NCBI GenBank assembly: GCA_033852075.1
Contig: JAWSVC010000003.1
Coordinates: forward strand, 62,001 to 126,000
Direction: 5' to 3'
DNA: 64,000 bases
DNA from: QZLE01 sp033852075
GTDB taxonomy: Bacteria > Pseudomonadota > Gammaproteobacteria > QZLD01
Below are positions 1 to 9,100 of the stretch, piece after piece (position 1 is the first letter of the stretch; each line of letters begins with the position of its first letter). The translations under genes and the position numbers were made by a program. The notes under the pieces are model-generated. The model did no database searches. It was not told the DNA's origin and was given only the letters and a program-made list of their open reading frames with translations.

Positions 1-125
1 TTGGGCATGCGCCAGAAGTATTAAACTCTGAATCAATTCAGTATAATATGAAGTTATTAATCACTTGGGGTTTTATTAAGCCCATCCCAGTCTGGTTATT
101 TAATTATTTGAGCCCTACAAAATGA
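1..125 (+). CDS. C-terminal end of an unidentified protein (partial)
   Basis: The frame beginning at base 3 is open from the window edge to a TGA at 123-125. That stop overlaps the glcF-like start as ATGA, a common sign of translational coupling. The visible tail is about 40 residues, with a hydrophobic Trp-rich stretch near the end, and I do not recognise it. A glycolate oxidase FAD subunit would be the expected neighbour, but nothing here proves that. The fragment is short enough that it may not be coding. Confidence 0.3.
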   Translation, partial: GHAPEVLNSESIQYNMKLLITWGFIKPIPVWLFNYLSPTK

Positions 126-1381
126 CTCCTGAGCATGCATCAGCAAAGCTAAAAATATTATCGGAACAGTGTGTAAAGTGCGGACTTTGTCTGCCACACT
201 GCCCGACATATAAAGTTTTTGAAATTGAACCTGAGTCTCCACGGGGACGCATATCATTAATGCAAGGTTATTGTGGAGATATGCTCAAATATAGCGAAAA
301 GCTTGAAGAACGCCTAGAACATTGCCTAAGTTGCCGAGCCTGCGAAGCCGCCTGTCCAGCCCAGGTTGAATATGGCAAAATGATAAATATTGCCAAATTT
401 TTACTTAATACAGAAAGCAAAACACCTTTCTTTCAACGAATTCTAAAAAAAGCAAGCACAGGCCTATTAACTGGCCCCAAATACACCCTTGCCTTAACCA
501 GGCAACTGGTAAATATCTACCAAGCCAGCTATCTGCGTAAGCTAGCACAAAAATCAAAAATCCTTAGCCTGCTCAAGATTGCAGATACGGAAAAAATTCT
601 TCCTCCATATAGACAAAAGGCAGTTAACACCCCAAAGCCAAATAAACCAGAACAACCCAAGGTATACCTGTTTAGCGGCTGTGTTGCAGAAATCGTAGAT
701 ACAGCAACCCTACAAGCAACTGTTGATGTGTTATCTGCATATGGCTTCCAAGTAGAAATTCCGAAACAGCAAGGGTGCTGCGGAGCTGTATCTGCGCATA
801 ATGGAGATATTGATGGGGCAAACAAATGCATGGAAAAAAATCTAACTGCATTTGCAGGAGAAACACCTATTGTATATGTAGCAACAGGATGCGGAGCACA
901 TATGCAAGACTACAGTTTGACTGAAGATGGTCTGGAATTAACCAAAGACTTTACTTCACGACTATTTGAAATCTGTGAATTTCTTGCTAACCATCAATTA
1001 CCTGAAGGTATTAAGATAAAGCCACTACCAATCAAAGTTGCCCTACACATCCCATGCTCTCAGCGCAATGTATTAAAAGACTTGAAGTCTCCAAAAACTA
1101 TCTTGGAAATGATTCCTGAAATTACTATCGTCGATATACCAAGCAATGATACTTGTTGCGGAGCAGCCGGAACCTATATGCTAAGCCATCCAGATGTCGC
1201 GCAAAAACTACTAAAAATAAAACTTGAAGATATAGATGGTATAAAACCAGATATGGTGGCGTCTTCCAACATCGGTTGCGCACTACATATGCAGGCAGGA
1301 CTTTTAGGAAAAGATTCAACAATACAGGTAAAACATCCAATTGAAATACTTGCTTTACAACTTGAAAAGCAAAACAAATAA
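122..1381 (+). CDS. glcF: GlcF-like (Fe-S)-binding oxidoreductase subunit
   Basis: This is an iron-sulfur subunit of the GlcF/heterodisulfide-reductase-D type. It passes electrons from a flavin dehydrogenase (glycolate or another 2-hydroxyacid) towards the quinone pool at the cytoplasmic face of the membrane. The N-terminus has two ferredoxin-like 4Fe-4S motifs, C17-x2-C20-x2-C23-x3-C27-P and C68-x2-C71-x2-C74-x3-C78-P. Two CCG domains follow, the first with FSGC and GCCGA and the second with HIPC and TCCGA. The 419-residue length suits GlcF. No GlcD or GlcE is visible, since the window starts just upstream, so the substrate is inferred. Related families with the same architecture (LutA-like, GlpC) cannot be excluded. 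Confidence 0.75.
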   Translation: MTPEHASAKLKILSEQCVKCGLCLPHCPTYKVFEIEPESPRGRISLMQGYCGDMLKYSEKLEERLEHCLSCRACEAACPAQVEYGKMINIAKFLLNTESKTPFFQRILKKASTGLLTGPKYTLALTRQLVNIYQASYLRKLAQKSKILSLLKIADTEKILPPYRQKAVNTPKPNKPEQPKVYLFSGCVAEIVDTATLQATVDVLSAYGFQVEIPKQQGCCGAVSAHNGDIDGANKCMEKNLTAFAGETPIVYVATGCGAHMQDYSLTEDGLELTKDFTSRLFEICEFLANHQLPEGIKIKPLPIKVALHIPCSQRNVLKDLKSPKTILEMIPEITIVDIPSNDTCCGAAGTYMLSHPDVAQKLLKIKLEDIDGIKPDMVASSNIGCALHMQAGLLGKDSTIQVKHPIEILALQLEKQNK

Positions 1382-1887
1382 AAAAACGGAACCCTAAAAA
1401 AATTGACCCAGGCTAAATACCCCCGCTAACCTGGGTTCCAATCAATATATTTTTGACGATTGGTCAATGTGTTGTGTCAATATGTAGCCATATCTACAAA
1501 CTTTCTGATTAACAACTCGCATCGTAAATCAGAATATCGATGTTGATGAATACAGATTAACAACGACGGGTCACATGGTAAATTAGACTTTAGTCTAATA
1601 CTAAAAACTGAATTGCAAAGATCAAAATAACAAACCAACAAATTACCCAATCATATCAACCTGTTAGACAACATCTCCTTTAATAAAATAAAATTATATT
1701 TTTTGTGATAACAATCACATTCTTATGACTCAATGCACCAAAAATTAATATTAGCCGCACAAAAAGTAATATCACATCCTAAAAAACCACACCAATATCC
1801 AGGAAAAACTCCGCCATACTTACCTTCAGACCACATGTAAAAACAAATAGACCGCCCCTGCAAAATTAGCTATCTTGCAATAATAAA
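1382..1887. other. Convergent intergenic region with two alternative hairpins
   Basis: No gene is seen in this 506-bp AT-rich stretch between the converging glcF-like gene and the 110-aa ORF. ACCCAGG (1406-1412) can pair with CCTGGGT (1430-1436). GGAACCC (1388-1394) can pair instead with the overlapping GGGTTCC (1433-1439), so the two hairpins are mutually exclusive. Neither is followed by a clear T-run. A separate palindrome lies at 1582-1599. Confidence 0.5.
1582..1599. promoter_or_regulatory. 18-bp palindrome, operator-like
   Basis: ATTAGACT-TT-AGTCTAAT is a perfect 8-bp inverted repeat around a 2-bp centre. It lies in the convergent gap with no gene start nearby. It could be a protein-binding site or a chance AT-rich palindrome; nothing in the context assigns a regulator. 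Confidence 0.3.
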
Positions 1888-2220
1888 TTAACGCAGATTT
1901 TCAGCACCTGTCTCGGCATTGATATTCTCAGCAGGAATCTCTGCCGCAACCGTAGCATCAACCCCATCGCTTTCAACATCTGCAGGAACGTATTTGAAGT
2001 CGGTATAGTTAACGACACCAGCCTCATCAATCCATTTTCTTATGGTTTTTTCTAATTCATTCCCGGTATTTTTAATATCGTTACTTATATTAGCTGGCAA
2101 AGACTTAATATCATTTTTAAACCGCTGCAAAGCTGAAACAGGCGGCGGAAAATTAACCATTGCAGCAACTATTGTTATTACTGCCATAACCAATACCACT
2201 AATGAAAATATATATCTCAC
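1888..2220 (-). CDS. Small single-TM or secreted protein downstream of speD
   Basis: This 110-residue protein is not recognised. It starts with GTG, with AGG eight bases upstream. Residues 1-23 form a strongly hydrophobic segment (an uncleaved anchor or a signal peptide). A short amphipathic charged middle follows (about 30-75), then an acidic, low-complexity Ala/Glu/Asp tail. It begins 19 bp after the speD stop on the same strand, so it is probably cotranscribed with speD. A periplasmic or membrane-anchored role is inferred only from the N-terminus. Confidence 0.6.
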   Translation of the reverse strand: MRYIFSLVVLVMAVITIVAAMVNFPPPVSALQRFKNDIKSLPANISNDIKNTGNELEKTIRKWIDEAGVVNYTDFKYVPADVESDGVDATVAAEIPAENINAETGAENLR

Positions 2221-2239
2221 TACTTACGCCTAAATATAG

Positions 2240-3040
2240 TTAATTAAAGTTTTTCCCGTAAAAGATCTCCAGCATCTCATTTTCCAGTTGATCATAGATC
2301 TCTTTTTGCTTCTCTTCACTAATATCTTCAAGCTTCTGATTAAATAGATAACTCTGTAAGTTCAGATCATTAAGCATCATTTTGGTATGAAAGATATTCT
2401 CTTGATAGACATTAACATCAATTGTCTTATATCGCTCACGAGTTTCTTCAATTAGATAGCTTTGAATCGAGGTAATATCATGATCCTTAAAATGTTTCTG
2501 ACCATAGATATCACGAGTAAACCCCCTAATGCGATAATCCATTATCACGATATCAGAATCAAAGGCATGAATTAGATAATTAAGCGCCTTAAGTGGAGAG
2601 ATCACCCCGCAGGTAGATACATCAATATCAACTCTGAATGTACTTACACCTTTATCCGGATGGTTTTCCGGATAGGTATGTACTGTCAGGTGACTTTTAT
2701 CAAGGTGCGCCAATACGGTATCAGGCAATGGTCCTGGAGCCTCGGAAGAAACCTCTTCAATTGGCTTATCAATAACCTCATTCTCGGCAATCAATACCGT
2801 TACACTAGCCCCCTGGGGATCATAATCCTGATGTGAAACGCTAAGGATATTAGCCTCGATGATATTGGCGACCTCGGTTAAGATCTGCTTTAAACGTTCA
2901 GCATTATATTCTTCATCAATATACTCAATGTATGCCTGCCTTTGTTCCGGCGTTTCTGCATAACATACATCATAGATATTGAAGCTTAGAGACTTGGTAA
3001 GGTTATTAAAACCATGAAGTTTAATTTTATTGTTTCTCAA
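2240..3040 (-). CDS. speD: S-adenosylmethionine decarboxylase proenzyme
   Basis: SpeD decarboxylates AdoMet to provide the aminopropyl donor for spermidine synthesis in the cytoplasm. The protein matches the long E. coli class of about 264 aa from end to end: KLHGFNNLTKSLSF at the N-terminus, then LDKSHLTVHTYPE, whose serine becomes the pyruvoyl group after self-cleavage, then STCGVISPLKALNYLIH and VNVYQENIFHTKM. I place the start at the TTG at 3040 because GGGAG lies eight bases upstream and the protein then matches the E. coli N-terminus; an earlier in-frame TTG at 3055 lacks a good ribosome site. No speE is adjacent. Confidence 0.93.
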   Translation of the reverse strand: MRNNKIKLHGFNNLTKSLSFNIYDVCYAETPEQRQAYIEYIDEEYNAERLKQILTEVANIIEANILSVSHQDYDPQGASVTVLIAENEVIDKPIEEVSSEAPGPLPDTVLAHLDKSHLTVHTYPENHPDKGVSTFRVDIDVSTCGVISPLKALNYLIHAFDSDIVIMDYRIRGFTRDIYGQKHFKDHDITSIQSYLIEETRERYKTIDVNVYQENIFHTKMMLNDLNLQSYLFNQKLEDISEEKQKEIYDQLENEMLEIFYGKNFN

Positions 3041-3127
3041 TGGCCGCGCTCCCAATGAAAATAGCGCATAAAGCAGCTGCTAAAAGATCGAATTTATACC
3101 CTTTTTTCTAATATTGTCAATCTAATT

Positions 3128-5140
3128 CTAGCCCAATATACTCTTAAGGTTAGCCAGATGCGCCTTCCCCCTTTCCCGCACCTTTTCCGGATCTTTATCC
3201 TCGTTATACCCTTCCCATTCCAACTCTTCTTGTGGCATCTCTAACAAGAAACGGCTTGGCCTTCTCTCTACAATCTCAGCCCCAACTCTACGCCGTTTAC
3301 TAAAGGTCATAGTCAAGGTCTTTTGCGCCCGAGTTATACCCACATAGGCAAGGCGTCGCTCCTCTTCAATTCCGTCCTCATCCATACTGGATTTATGCGG
3401 CAAAAGGTCTTCTTCCATTCCTACCATATATACGTGCGGAAACTCTAATCCTTTAGATGAATGCAGAGTAATCAACTGAACTTTATCACTAATATCCTCG
3501 TCTTCATTCTTTTCCAAAAGATCTAAGAGGCTAAGATGGGCGATCTGATGTTCCAGAGTTTTCTCCCCATTTTCACCTTCGATACTTTTCACCCAATCAA
3601 TCAGGTCTTTAATATTTTCCATCCGTTTTCTGGCAGAAACAATATCCTTGCAACTATCCGTCAAGTAACTCTCATAACCAACATCTAGGATAATATCGCG
3701 CAAAATCTTATCACCCGGCTCTGTTTTAGAACGCTGACTTATCTCTTTAAGCCACTGCGCAAATTCCTTGATCCTCAATGCCGAACGAACCGGCAAAGTC
3801 TCGCTAACATCATGATCAATAATCGCCTGATGTAGACTAAGCATCTTTTTATCAGCAAAATTTCGCAGCAACTCCACAGTCTTGGCACCAATCTCCCGAC
3901 GAGGAGTGTTAATCACCCGCAAAAACGCTGCATCATCAAGTGGGTTTACCACCAGACGCATATAACACATCAGATCTTTGATCTCAGCCAATGAAAAAAA
4001 TGAAAAGCTACCACTAACTTTATATGGAATGCGATGAGCACGCATCGCCTTCTCGAATGTTCTTACCTGATGATTCCCTCGAAACAAAACTGCAAAATCG
4101 CTATAGCTGGCCTGCTCGATAAACTTTTTGTGCAACATCTCGGTAACAACTTTTTGCGCCTCATGATCTGGGTCATCACAGGCTGCTACCTTTAGCGGCT
4201 CTCCATAACCTTTATCACTCCATAATCTTTTATCGAAGATATGCTCATTATTTGAAATAATATGGTTAGCTACCTTAAGAATTCTTCCCAGTGAACGATA
4301 ATTCTGCTCCAGTTTCACTACCTGCAAAGTTGGAAAATCACTAACTAACAACCGAAGATTCTCAGGCTGGGCACCGCGCCAGGCATAGATCGACTGATCA
4401 TCATCACCTACGACAGTGAATGACGCCCTTATTCCAACCAACTGTTTTACCAAGGTGTACTGACAGGCATTAGTATCCTGATACTCATCCACTAAAAGAT
4501 AACGCGTTTTATTTTGCCAACGCTCCAATGCATCTGAATTTTGCAGGAATAGATTTACCGGCACTACAATCAGATCATCAAAATCAACCGCATTATAAAC
4601 CTTAAGATAATCATCATATGCCTTATAGATTCGAGCAGCCTGATACTGTAAATCATTCTGCGCCATTTCCAACGCCTGCTCGTGCGAGATCATCGCATTC
4701 TTCCAGGTCGAGATTTGCCAACGAAACTGATCTGCAAAATCCGGAGATACCTTCTCGATTCTAAGCACCTCTTTTACCAAACTAATACTGTCTTCAGAAT
4801 CATAGATAGTAAACCCGCGTTGATACGGCAGGTTTTTAAGCTCAGAATGGATAATCTTCAAACCCAGGGTATGGAAGGTAGAAACTGTAAGGCCGGTTGT
4901 ATATTCCTCTCCCAACATCTTGGTAATACGCTCACGCATCTCACGTGCCGCCTTATTGGTAAAGGTAACAGCTATAACATTCGCTGGATCATATTCACAT
5001 TCACGAATCAGATAGGCGATCTTTTCAGTAATTACGCTGGTCTTACCACTGCCAGCACCAGCAAGCACCAACAATGGATTACCAATATTCTTTACCGCCT
5101 CAGCCTGTTTAGGATTTAACCTACGCAATTTACCGCTCAC
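3128..5140 (-). CDS. rep: ATP-dependent DNA helicase Rep (UvrD/Rep, SF1A)
   Basis: This is a 3'-5' superfamily 1 DNA helicase that helps replication forks past protein blocks. It has Walker A LAGAGSGKT near residue 28, motif Ia VTFTNKAAREM, motif II LLVDEYQDTN, motif III VVGDDDQSIYAWRGA, motif IV VKLEQNYRS, motif V LITLHSSKGLEF and motif VI EERRLAYVGITRA. The length (670 aa) and the ending with SRFLLEMP and HLANLK fit Rep better than UvrD or PcrA. The likely start is a GTG. It appears to be transcribed alone from the 296-bp region upstream. Confidence 0.93.
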   Translation of the reverse strand: MSGKLRRLNPKQAEAVKNIGNPLLVLAGAGSGKTSVITEKIAYLIRECEYDPANVIAVTFTNKAAREMRERITKMLGEEYTTGLTVSTFHTLGLKIIHSELKNLPYQRGFTIYDSEDSISLVKEVLRIEKVSPDFADQFRWQISTWKNAMISHEQALEMAQNDLQYQAARIYKAYDDYLKVYNAVDFDDLIVVPVNLFLQNSDALERWQNKTRYLLVDEYQDTNACQYTLVKQLVGIRASFTVVGDDDQSIYAWRGAQPENLRLLVSDFPTLQVVKLEQNYRSLGRILKVANHIISNNEHIFDKRLWSDKGYGEPLKVAACDDPDHEAQKVVTEMLHKKFIEQASYSDFAVLFRGNHQVRTFEKAMRAHRIPYKVSGSFSFFSLAEIKDLMCYMRLVVNPLDDAAFLRVINTPRREIGAKTVELLRNFADKKMLSLHQAIIDHDVSETLPVRSALRIKEFAQWLKEISQRSKTEPGDKILRDIILDVGYESYLTDSCKDIVSARKRMENIKDLIDWVKSIEGENGEKTLEHQIAHLSLLDLLEKNEDEDISDKVQLITLHSSKGLEFPHVYMVGMEEDLLPHKSSMDEDGIEEERRLAYVGITRAQKTLTMTFSKRRRVGAEIVERRPSRFLLEMPQEELEWEGYNEDKDPEKVRERGKAHLANLKSILG

Positions 5141-5289
5141 AACAACAATTAGAAAAGGTTGATTATATGTGAATTAGAAGAAATGGGGAATTGGTTATAT
5201 CAACGCAGATAAAAGACACGCCATTCCAGACAGCACAAAGCGCGCGACCTGGAATTCAGAAAAACAACTAAACTTGTATCTAAATCAAT

Positions 5290-5307
5290 TTTACATTCGA
5301 ATGTAAA
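5290..5307. promoter_or_regulatory. Perfect 18-bp palindrome upstream of rep
   Basis: TTTACATTCGAATGTAAA is a perfect 18-bp palindrome about 150 bp upstream of the rep start, in the gap between the Kef-type antiporter and rep. Its form (TTACATTC half-sites without a spacer) resembles operators of TetR/AcrR-type repressors. No such regulator is encoded nearby, so the binding protein is unknown. Confidence 0.45.
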
Positions 5308-5436
5308 GTCTTGTGATACTTTTCATAATATAATACACATGGAGTGGCTGATTATTTAATTTTTCCCCAAACAACAATTTATTGGCAATAACACAACTCA
5401 TTGAAAATAATTTGGAACTATATATGCACAATAACT

Positions 5437-7428
5437 CTAAATACTTCCACTTAAAATAAGAGCTTCAGCCTTCTCCAACTCTTCTGGAGCCCCATAAGCA
5501 ATTAAAATATCTCCACCCAATAACTTAACATCCGCAGTTGGATCAGGCACACGAATCTTCCTTCTTCTTATGCTTGTTATGGTAACTCCAACATCATCAA
5601 GTGATAGTTCACCAAGCAGTTTTCCAACCGCATAAGCAGTCATTCCAAGAGATATTGTTCTTAGTTGCGCACGACTCCTAGCACTCCCCTCGATGCTATG
5701 AGTTCTTTGTCCGTAGAAAAAACCACGCAGTTTACTATATCCATCTTTTCGAAACTCACGGGTATGACGTAAAACCCTAGACATTGGCACCCCTAACTGC
5801 GGCAAACTATGCGATGCCAACATAAGGCTAGCCTCAAAGATTTGTGGAACGACGTCTGTAGCCCCTTCGCGTTTAAATTTATCCATATATGCATCATCAT
5901 AGGCCAATACACATATTGGAATATCTACTCGATGTTTACGGATATTGCGAATCACCTTGATTGCATAATTAGAATTCTCGATAGTAATCATTACTAGCTT
6001 TGCCTTTTCTAACCCCGCAGCTTCTAAAATTTCATCTCTAGTTGCATCTCCGTAGGTTACGGACTCGCCCGCAGATCTAGCATGCTTTATCCGCTCCGGA
6101 TCCAAATCAAGTGCCAGATATCTAACTCCTTCCACATCATAAAATCGAGATACATTTTGACCATGCAACCCATAACCTACGATAATGACATGATCATTCA
6201 AGGTACGCGAAACGGCCTCTATCATATCTACCTCGCTTACCTCGTCGATCTTATCTCCGGAAAAATTAAGCACGTTAATTATCCAGGTGGCTATCTTCCC
6301 GTTAAATCTAATTAGAAATGGTGCAAATACCATCGATAAAAACACTGCAGCTAACACAACTTGGCTAACCACCTCACTGATAAGATTGGCTGCTAATGCG
6401 ATCGATATCAATGCAAATCCAAACTCACCTCCTTGCGACAAAACAATCCCACTACGTAAACAGTTTCTTTTATCATCCCCCATTAGATACATTATGGTAA
6501 ATACCAATATGGTTTTTACTATCAATAATGCTACGAATGCGGGCAACACAAAATACCAATAATGCCTAACCATCTCTATATCAAGCAACATGCCGATAGT
6601 AATAAAGAACAATCCCAATAGTACATCTCGAAAAGGCCGAATATCTGATTCAATCTGATGCTTATATTCGGTCTCCCCCAGCACCATACCAGCAAGAAAA
6701 GCCCCCATAGTCAGAGATAATTCAGCAAAGTGAGTTGCCCAGGCAGCAACTATTATTACCAGCAGTACCGTCAACGTAAATAACTCGGTTGATCTGGCCA
6801 AAGCTATCTCATGAAACAGAGGCCGAATTATTAATCTTCCTGCCAATAACATCAACACGAAAACAAATGCTCCTTTTAAAAGAGCTGTTATCAATGGCAA
6901 AACCATTGGGCCTTGAGAACCACTGGCAAAAATTGGAATCAAAATCAAAAAAGGAACTACTGCCATATCCTGAAAAATCAATACTCCTACCGAAGTTTTA
7001 CCATGATTTTCCAGCTGTTCTCCCTGTTCATCTAACTGTTTTACAACTAAGGCCGTAGAGGACATTGCCACAGCCCCTCCCACAATAAAAGAACTAATAA
7101 CATCCATACCGATTAAGTAACCAAAAGCCATAGCCAAACCAGTTGCAATAAGCACTTGGGCACCACCCAACCCAAACACAATCCATTTCATGGACATTAT
7201 CTGTGGCAAAGAAAATTCCAAGCCGATGGTAAATAACAGAAACACAACCCCAAATTCAGCTAAAATATGAACACTTTTATCATCTTCAACTAGGCCTAGG
7301 CCATACGGCCCGATAAGAAGTCCAACATATAAATACGCAAGAATAGGCGGTAGGTTCATTCGTCGGAACAACCCGACAACCACTACCGAGGCAAACAATA
7401 AAACCACTATATCAATAAAGCTTCCCAA
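5437..7428 (-). CDS. Kef-type monovalent cation:proton antiporter (CPA2) with RCK domains
   Basis: This is an inner-membrane cation/H+ antiporter of the CPA2 family. Roughly residues 1-385 are hydrophobic transmembrane helices (NLPPILAYLYVGLLIGP, GLEFSL, LTMGAFLAGMVLGE). They are followed by a TrkA-N/RCK nucleotide-binding domain (VIIVGYGLHGQNVSRF about 410) and a TrkA-C domain in the last 80 residues. It resembles KefB, KefC and YbaL, and the transported ion (K+ or Na+) is not settled. I prefer the TTG start at 7428, where GGAG lies seven bases upstream; the ATG at 7449 has no ribosome site. Confidence 0.85.
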   Translation of the reverse strand: MGSFIDIVVLLFASVVVVGLFRRMNLPPILAYLYVGLLIGPYGLGLVEDDKSVHILAEFGVVFLLFTIGLEFSLPQIMSMKWIVFGLGGAQVLIATGLAMAFGYLIGMDVISSFIVGGAVAMSSTALVVKQLDEQGEQLENHGKTSVGVLIFQDMAVVPFLILIPIFASGSQGPMVLPLITALLKGAFVFVLMLLAGRLIIRPLFHEIALARSTELFTLTVLLVIIVAAWATHFAELSLTMGAFLAGMVLGETEYKHQIESDIRPFRDVLLGLFFITIGMLLDIEMVRHYWYFVLPAFVALLIVKTILVFTIMYLMGDDKRNCLRSGIVLSQGGEFGFALISIALAANLISEVVSQVVLAAVFLSMVFAPFLIRFNGKIATWIINVLNFSGDKIDEVSEVDMIEAVSRTLNDHVIIVGYGLHGQNVSRFYDVEGVRYLALDLDPERIKHARSAGESVTYGDATRDEILEAAGLEKAKLVMITIENSNYAIKVIRNIRKHRVDIPICVLAYDDAYMDKFKREGATDVVPQIFEASLMLASHSLPQLGVPMSRVLRHTREFRKDGYSKLRGFFYGQRTHSIEGSARSRAQLRTISLGMTAYAVGKLLGELSLDDVGVTITSIRRRKIRVPDPTADVKLLGGDILIAYGAPEELEKAEALILSGSI

Positions 7429-7561
7429 TATGCATCTCCAGTCCAGCATAGATAGAATATATTTGTAGCATTTCCTATGGCCAACACTTAAATTACGCTA
7501 TATAACTAGCTATATATTTAAATTTTAGGATATAAATACGTGGTTTTCTTTATATATAGAA

Positions 7562-8311
7562 TTATTTGAGATAGATAAGACTAGCAAATCTGCCTGTATC
7601 GTTATCTCTTCGGAATGAATAATAGTGTTCGCTGTCTTCGTAACAACATGATCCATCAACAACTACATCTTTAACACCTAGTTGTTCTAACTGTCCAGAC
7701 GCAAGCCCAACAAGATCAGCAAACATTTTACCGTCTTCAGTTAAAAGAAAGTTAGAGTCAATATCAAATCCATTTTTTGCAAACTCTTGTTTAACCTCTT
7801 CCCCAACCTCAAAAGAGCAACGGCCGATATTTGGCCCCAACCAAAAAATAAGATCATCCGGATCGCTACTCATAGCGGCAATAGAACTTTTAATTATGCC
7901 ATTTGCAAGCCCGCGCCATCCAGCATGAATTGCAGCCACCTCTGACCCCATCTTATTTGCCACAAGAATTGGCAAACAATCTGCAGTTAAGACCGTACAA
8001 ACCAGATCATTTCTATCAGTCCAGCTTGCATCTGCTAATGGAGGATTACCAGAAGGGCCGTAGTTATAAACTATGCGATCACTATGAATCTGCTCTAACC
8101 ATAGCGGTTCCGAAGGAAGATTAGCTTCTTCTATTAACAGCTCTCTATTTCTAGCTACCGCATGAGGATCATCTCCAACATGTGTAGCAAGATTCATAGA
8201 ATCATAGGGAGATCTACTAAACCCTCCTCGTCTATTAGTCAAAATAGCAACTACATTATCCGGAAAAACGCCTTCGATTTTTTTATAAAAAATTCTGCTA
8301 CCCTTAGACAT
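7562..8311 (-). CDS. pgeF: PgeF/YfiH family protein (purine nucleoside phosphorylase / peptidoglycan editing)
   Basis: This is the copper-oxidase-like fold family formerly called multicopper polyphenol oxidase or DUF152. Members act as zinc-dependent purine nucleoside phosphorylases/adenosine deaminases and, in E. coli, as a peptidoglycan amino acid editing factor. The conserved metal and active-site motifs are present: LTADCLPIL with its cysteine, and AIHAGWRGL with its histidine. The length of 249 aa is normal. Its start overlaps the stop of the upstream GNAT gene by 8 bp, so the two form an operon. Confidence 0.88.
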   Translation of the reverse strand: MSKGSRIFYKKIEGVFPDNVVAILTNRRGGFSRSPYDSMNLATHVGDDPHAVARNRELLIEEANLPSEPLWLEQIHSDRIVYNYGPSGNPPLADASWTDRNDLVCTVLTADCLPILVANKMGSEVAAIHAGWRGLANGIIKSSIAAMSSDPDDLIFWLGPNIGRCSFEVGEEVKQEFAKNGFDIDSNFLLTEDGKMFADLVGLASGQLEQLGVKDVVVDGSCCYEDSEHYYSFRRDNDTGRFASLIYLK

Positions 8312-8987
8312 CGATAAATTCCTTCTTCACCTGTTCTCTAGTCATCTGCATCCTGCCGATCCCCTGATAACCAAATCTTTCTGCAAAATCCGCACTTCTC
8401 TTTTCATCAATAAAATCAAATCCAATTTTACGATATGCCTTAATTGCAGGATCATTACCTATAGCATAGGAAATCTGAAACACATCACAAGTGGTTGTTT
8501 CATAACCGATCCTAATAATCCTATGCAAAAGCATTTCAATTAGACCTAAGCGCCTAAACTCTTTTTTAGTCGCAACCCATTCAATTATCCATGAACTGTC
8601 AGTGAAATCAGGAAAACATCCCAAAAATATTGCCGTCCGACAACGAGCCTCTTCTACTTTTTTAAAACTCCAGTGCAATTTTGATTGTACATCATGCAAT
8701 GCTACTGCAAATTGTTGTCTGGTAATTTTAGATGAATCGTATCCAGCAAGCGCAGCAACAGATTCACCATCAACCTCCGCTATCAAAAAATTTGAATAAT
8801 GACATAAGCTCTTAGTGCTAGCCTGAGCAAGTTCCTCAATAAATTTAAGCTTTTCATTTTCGTTATCAGAAACCATTGCCTCCCAAAGACCAATTTCATG
8901 CCCTGAATGCGCGGCCTCTAGCATTACCCAAGCAATAAATGGTACATCATCGATTTCAGCTCTTCTTATTCGAACTTCTCTATCCAT
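8304..8987 (-). CDS. GNAT family N-acetyltransferase
   Basis: This 227-residue cytoplasmic protein has a GNAT fold. An N-terminal beta-alpha segment (VRIRRAEIDDVPFIAWVMLEA) is followed by the acetyl-CoA-binding motif A region (WVATKKEFRRLGLIEMLLHRII), then a C-terminal AYRKIGFDF motif typical of motif B. The substrate cannot be told from sequence. It is the first gene of a two-gene operon with pgeF. Confidence 0.8.
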   Translation of the reverse strand: MDREVRIRRAEIDDVPFIAWVMLEAAHSGHEIGLWEAMVSDNENEKLKFIEELAQASTKSLCHYSNFLIAEVDGESVAALAGYDSSKITRQQFAVALHDVQSKLHWSFKKVEEARCRTAIFLGCFPDFTDSSWIIEWVATKKEFRRLGLIEMLLHRIIRIGYETTTCDVFQISYAIGNDPAIKAYRKIGFDFIDEKRSADFAERFGYQGIGRMQMTREQVKKEFIDV

Positions 8988-9056
8988 ATTCTTTTCTACT
9001 TAACTTCCTGTTAGTTTTAATTCTACATTAGAAAAGATTTTTAAAACATATAAAAA

Positions 9057-9076
9057 AAGGGGCCAAACAGCCCCTT
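9057..9076 (-). terminator. Rho-independent terminator after ppiD
   Basis: AAGGGGC and GCCCCTT form a 7-bp stem with a 6-nt loop. On the minus strand it is followed by a run of seven T, just downstream of the ppiD stop. Confidence 0.85.
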
Positions 9077-9100
9077 ATGACCTATAAAAACTTATAAGAG

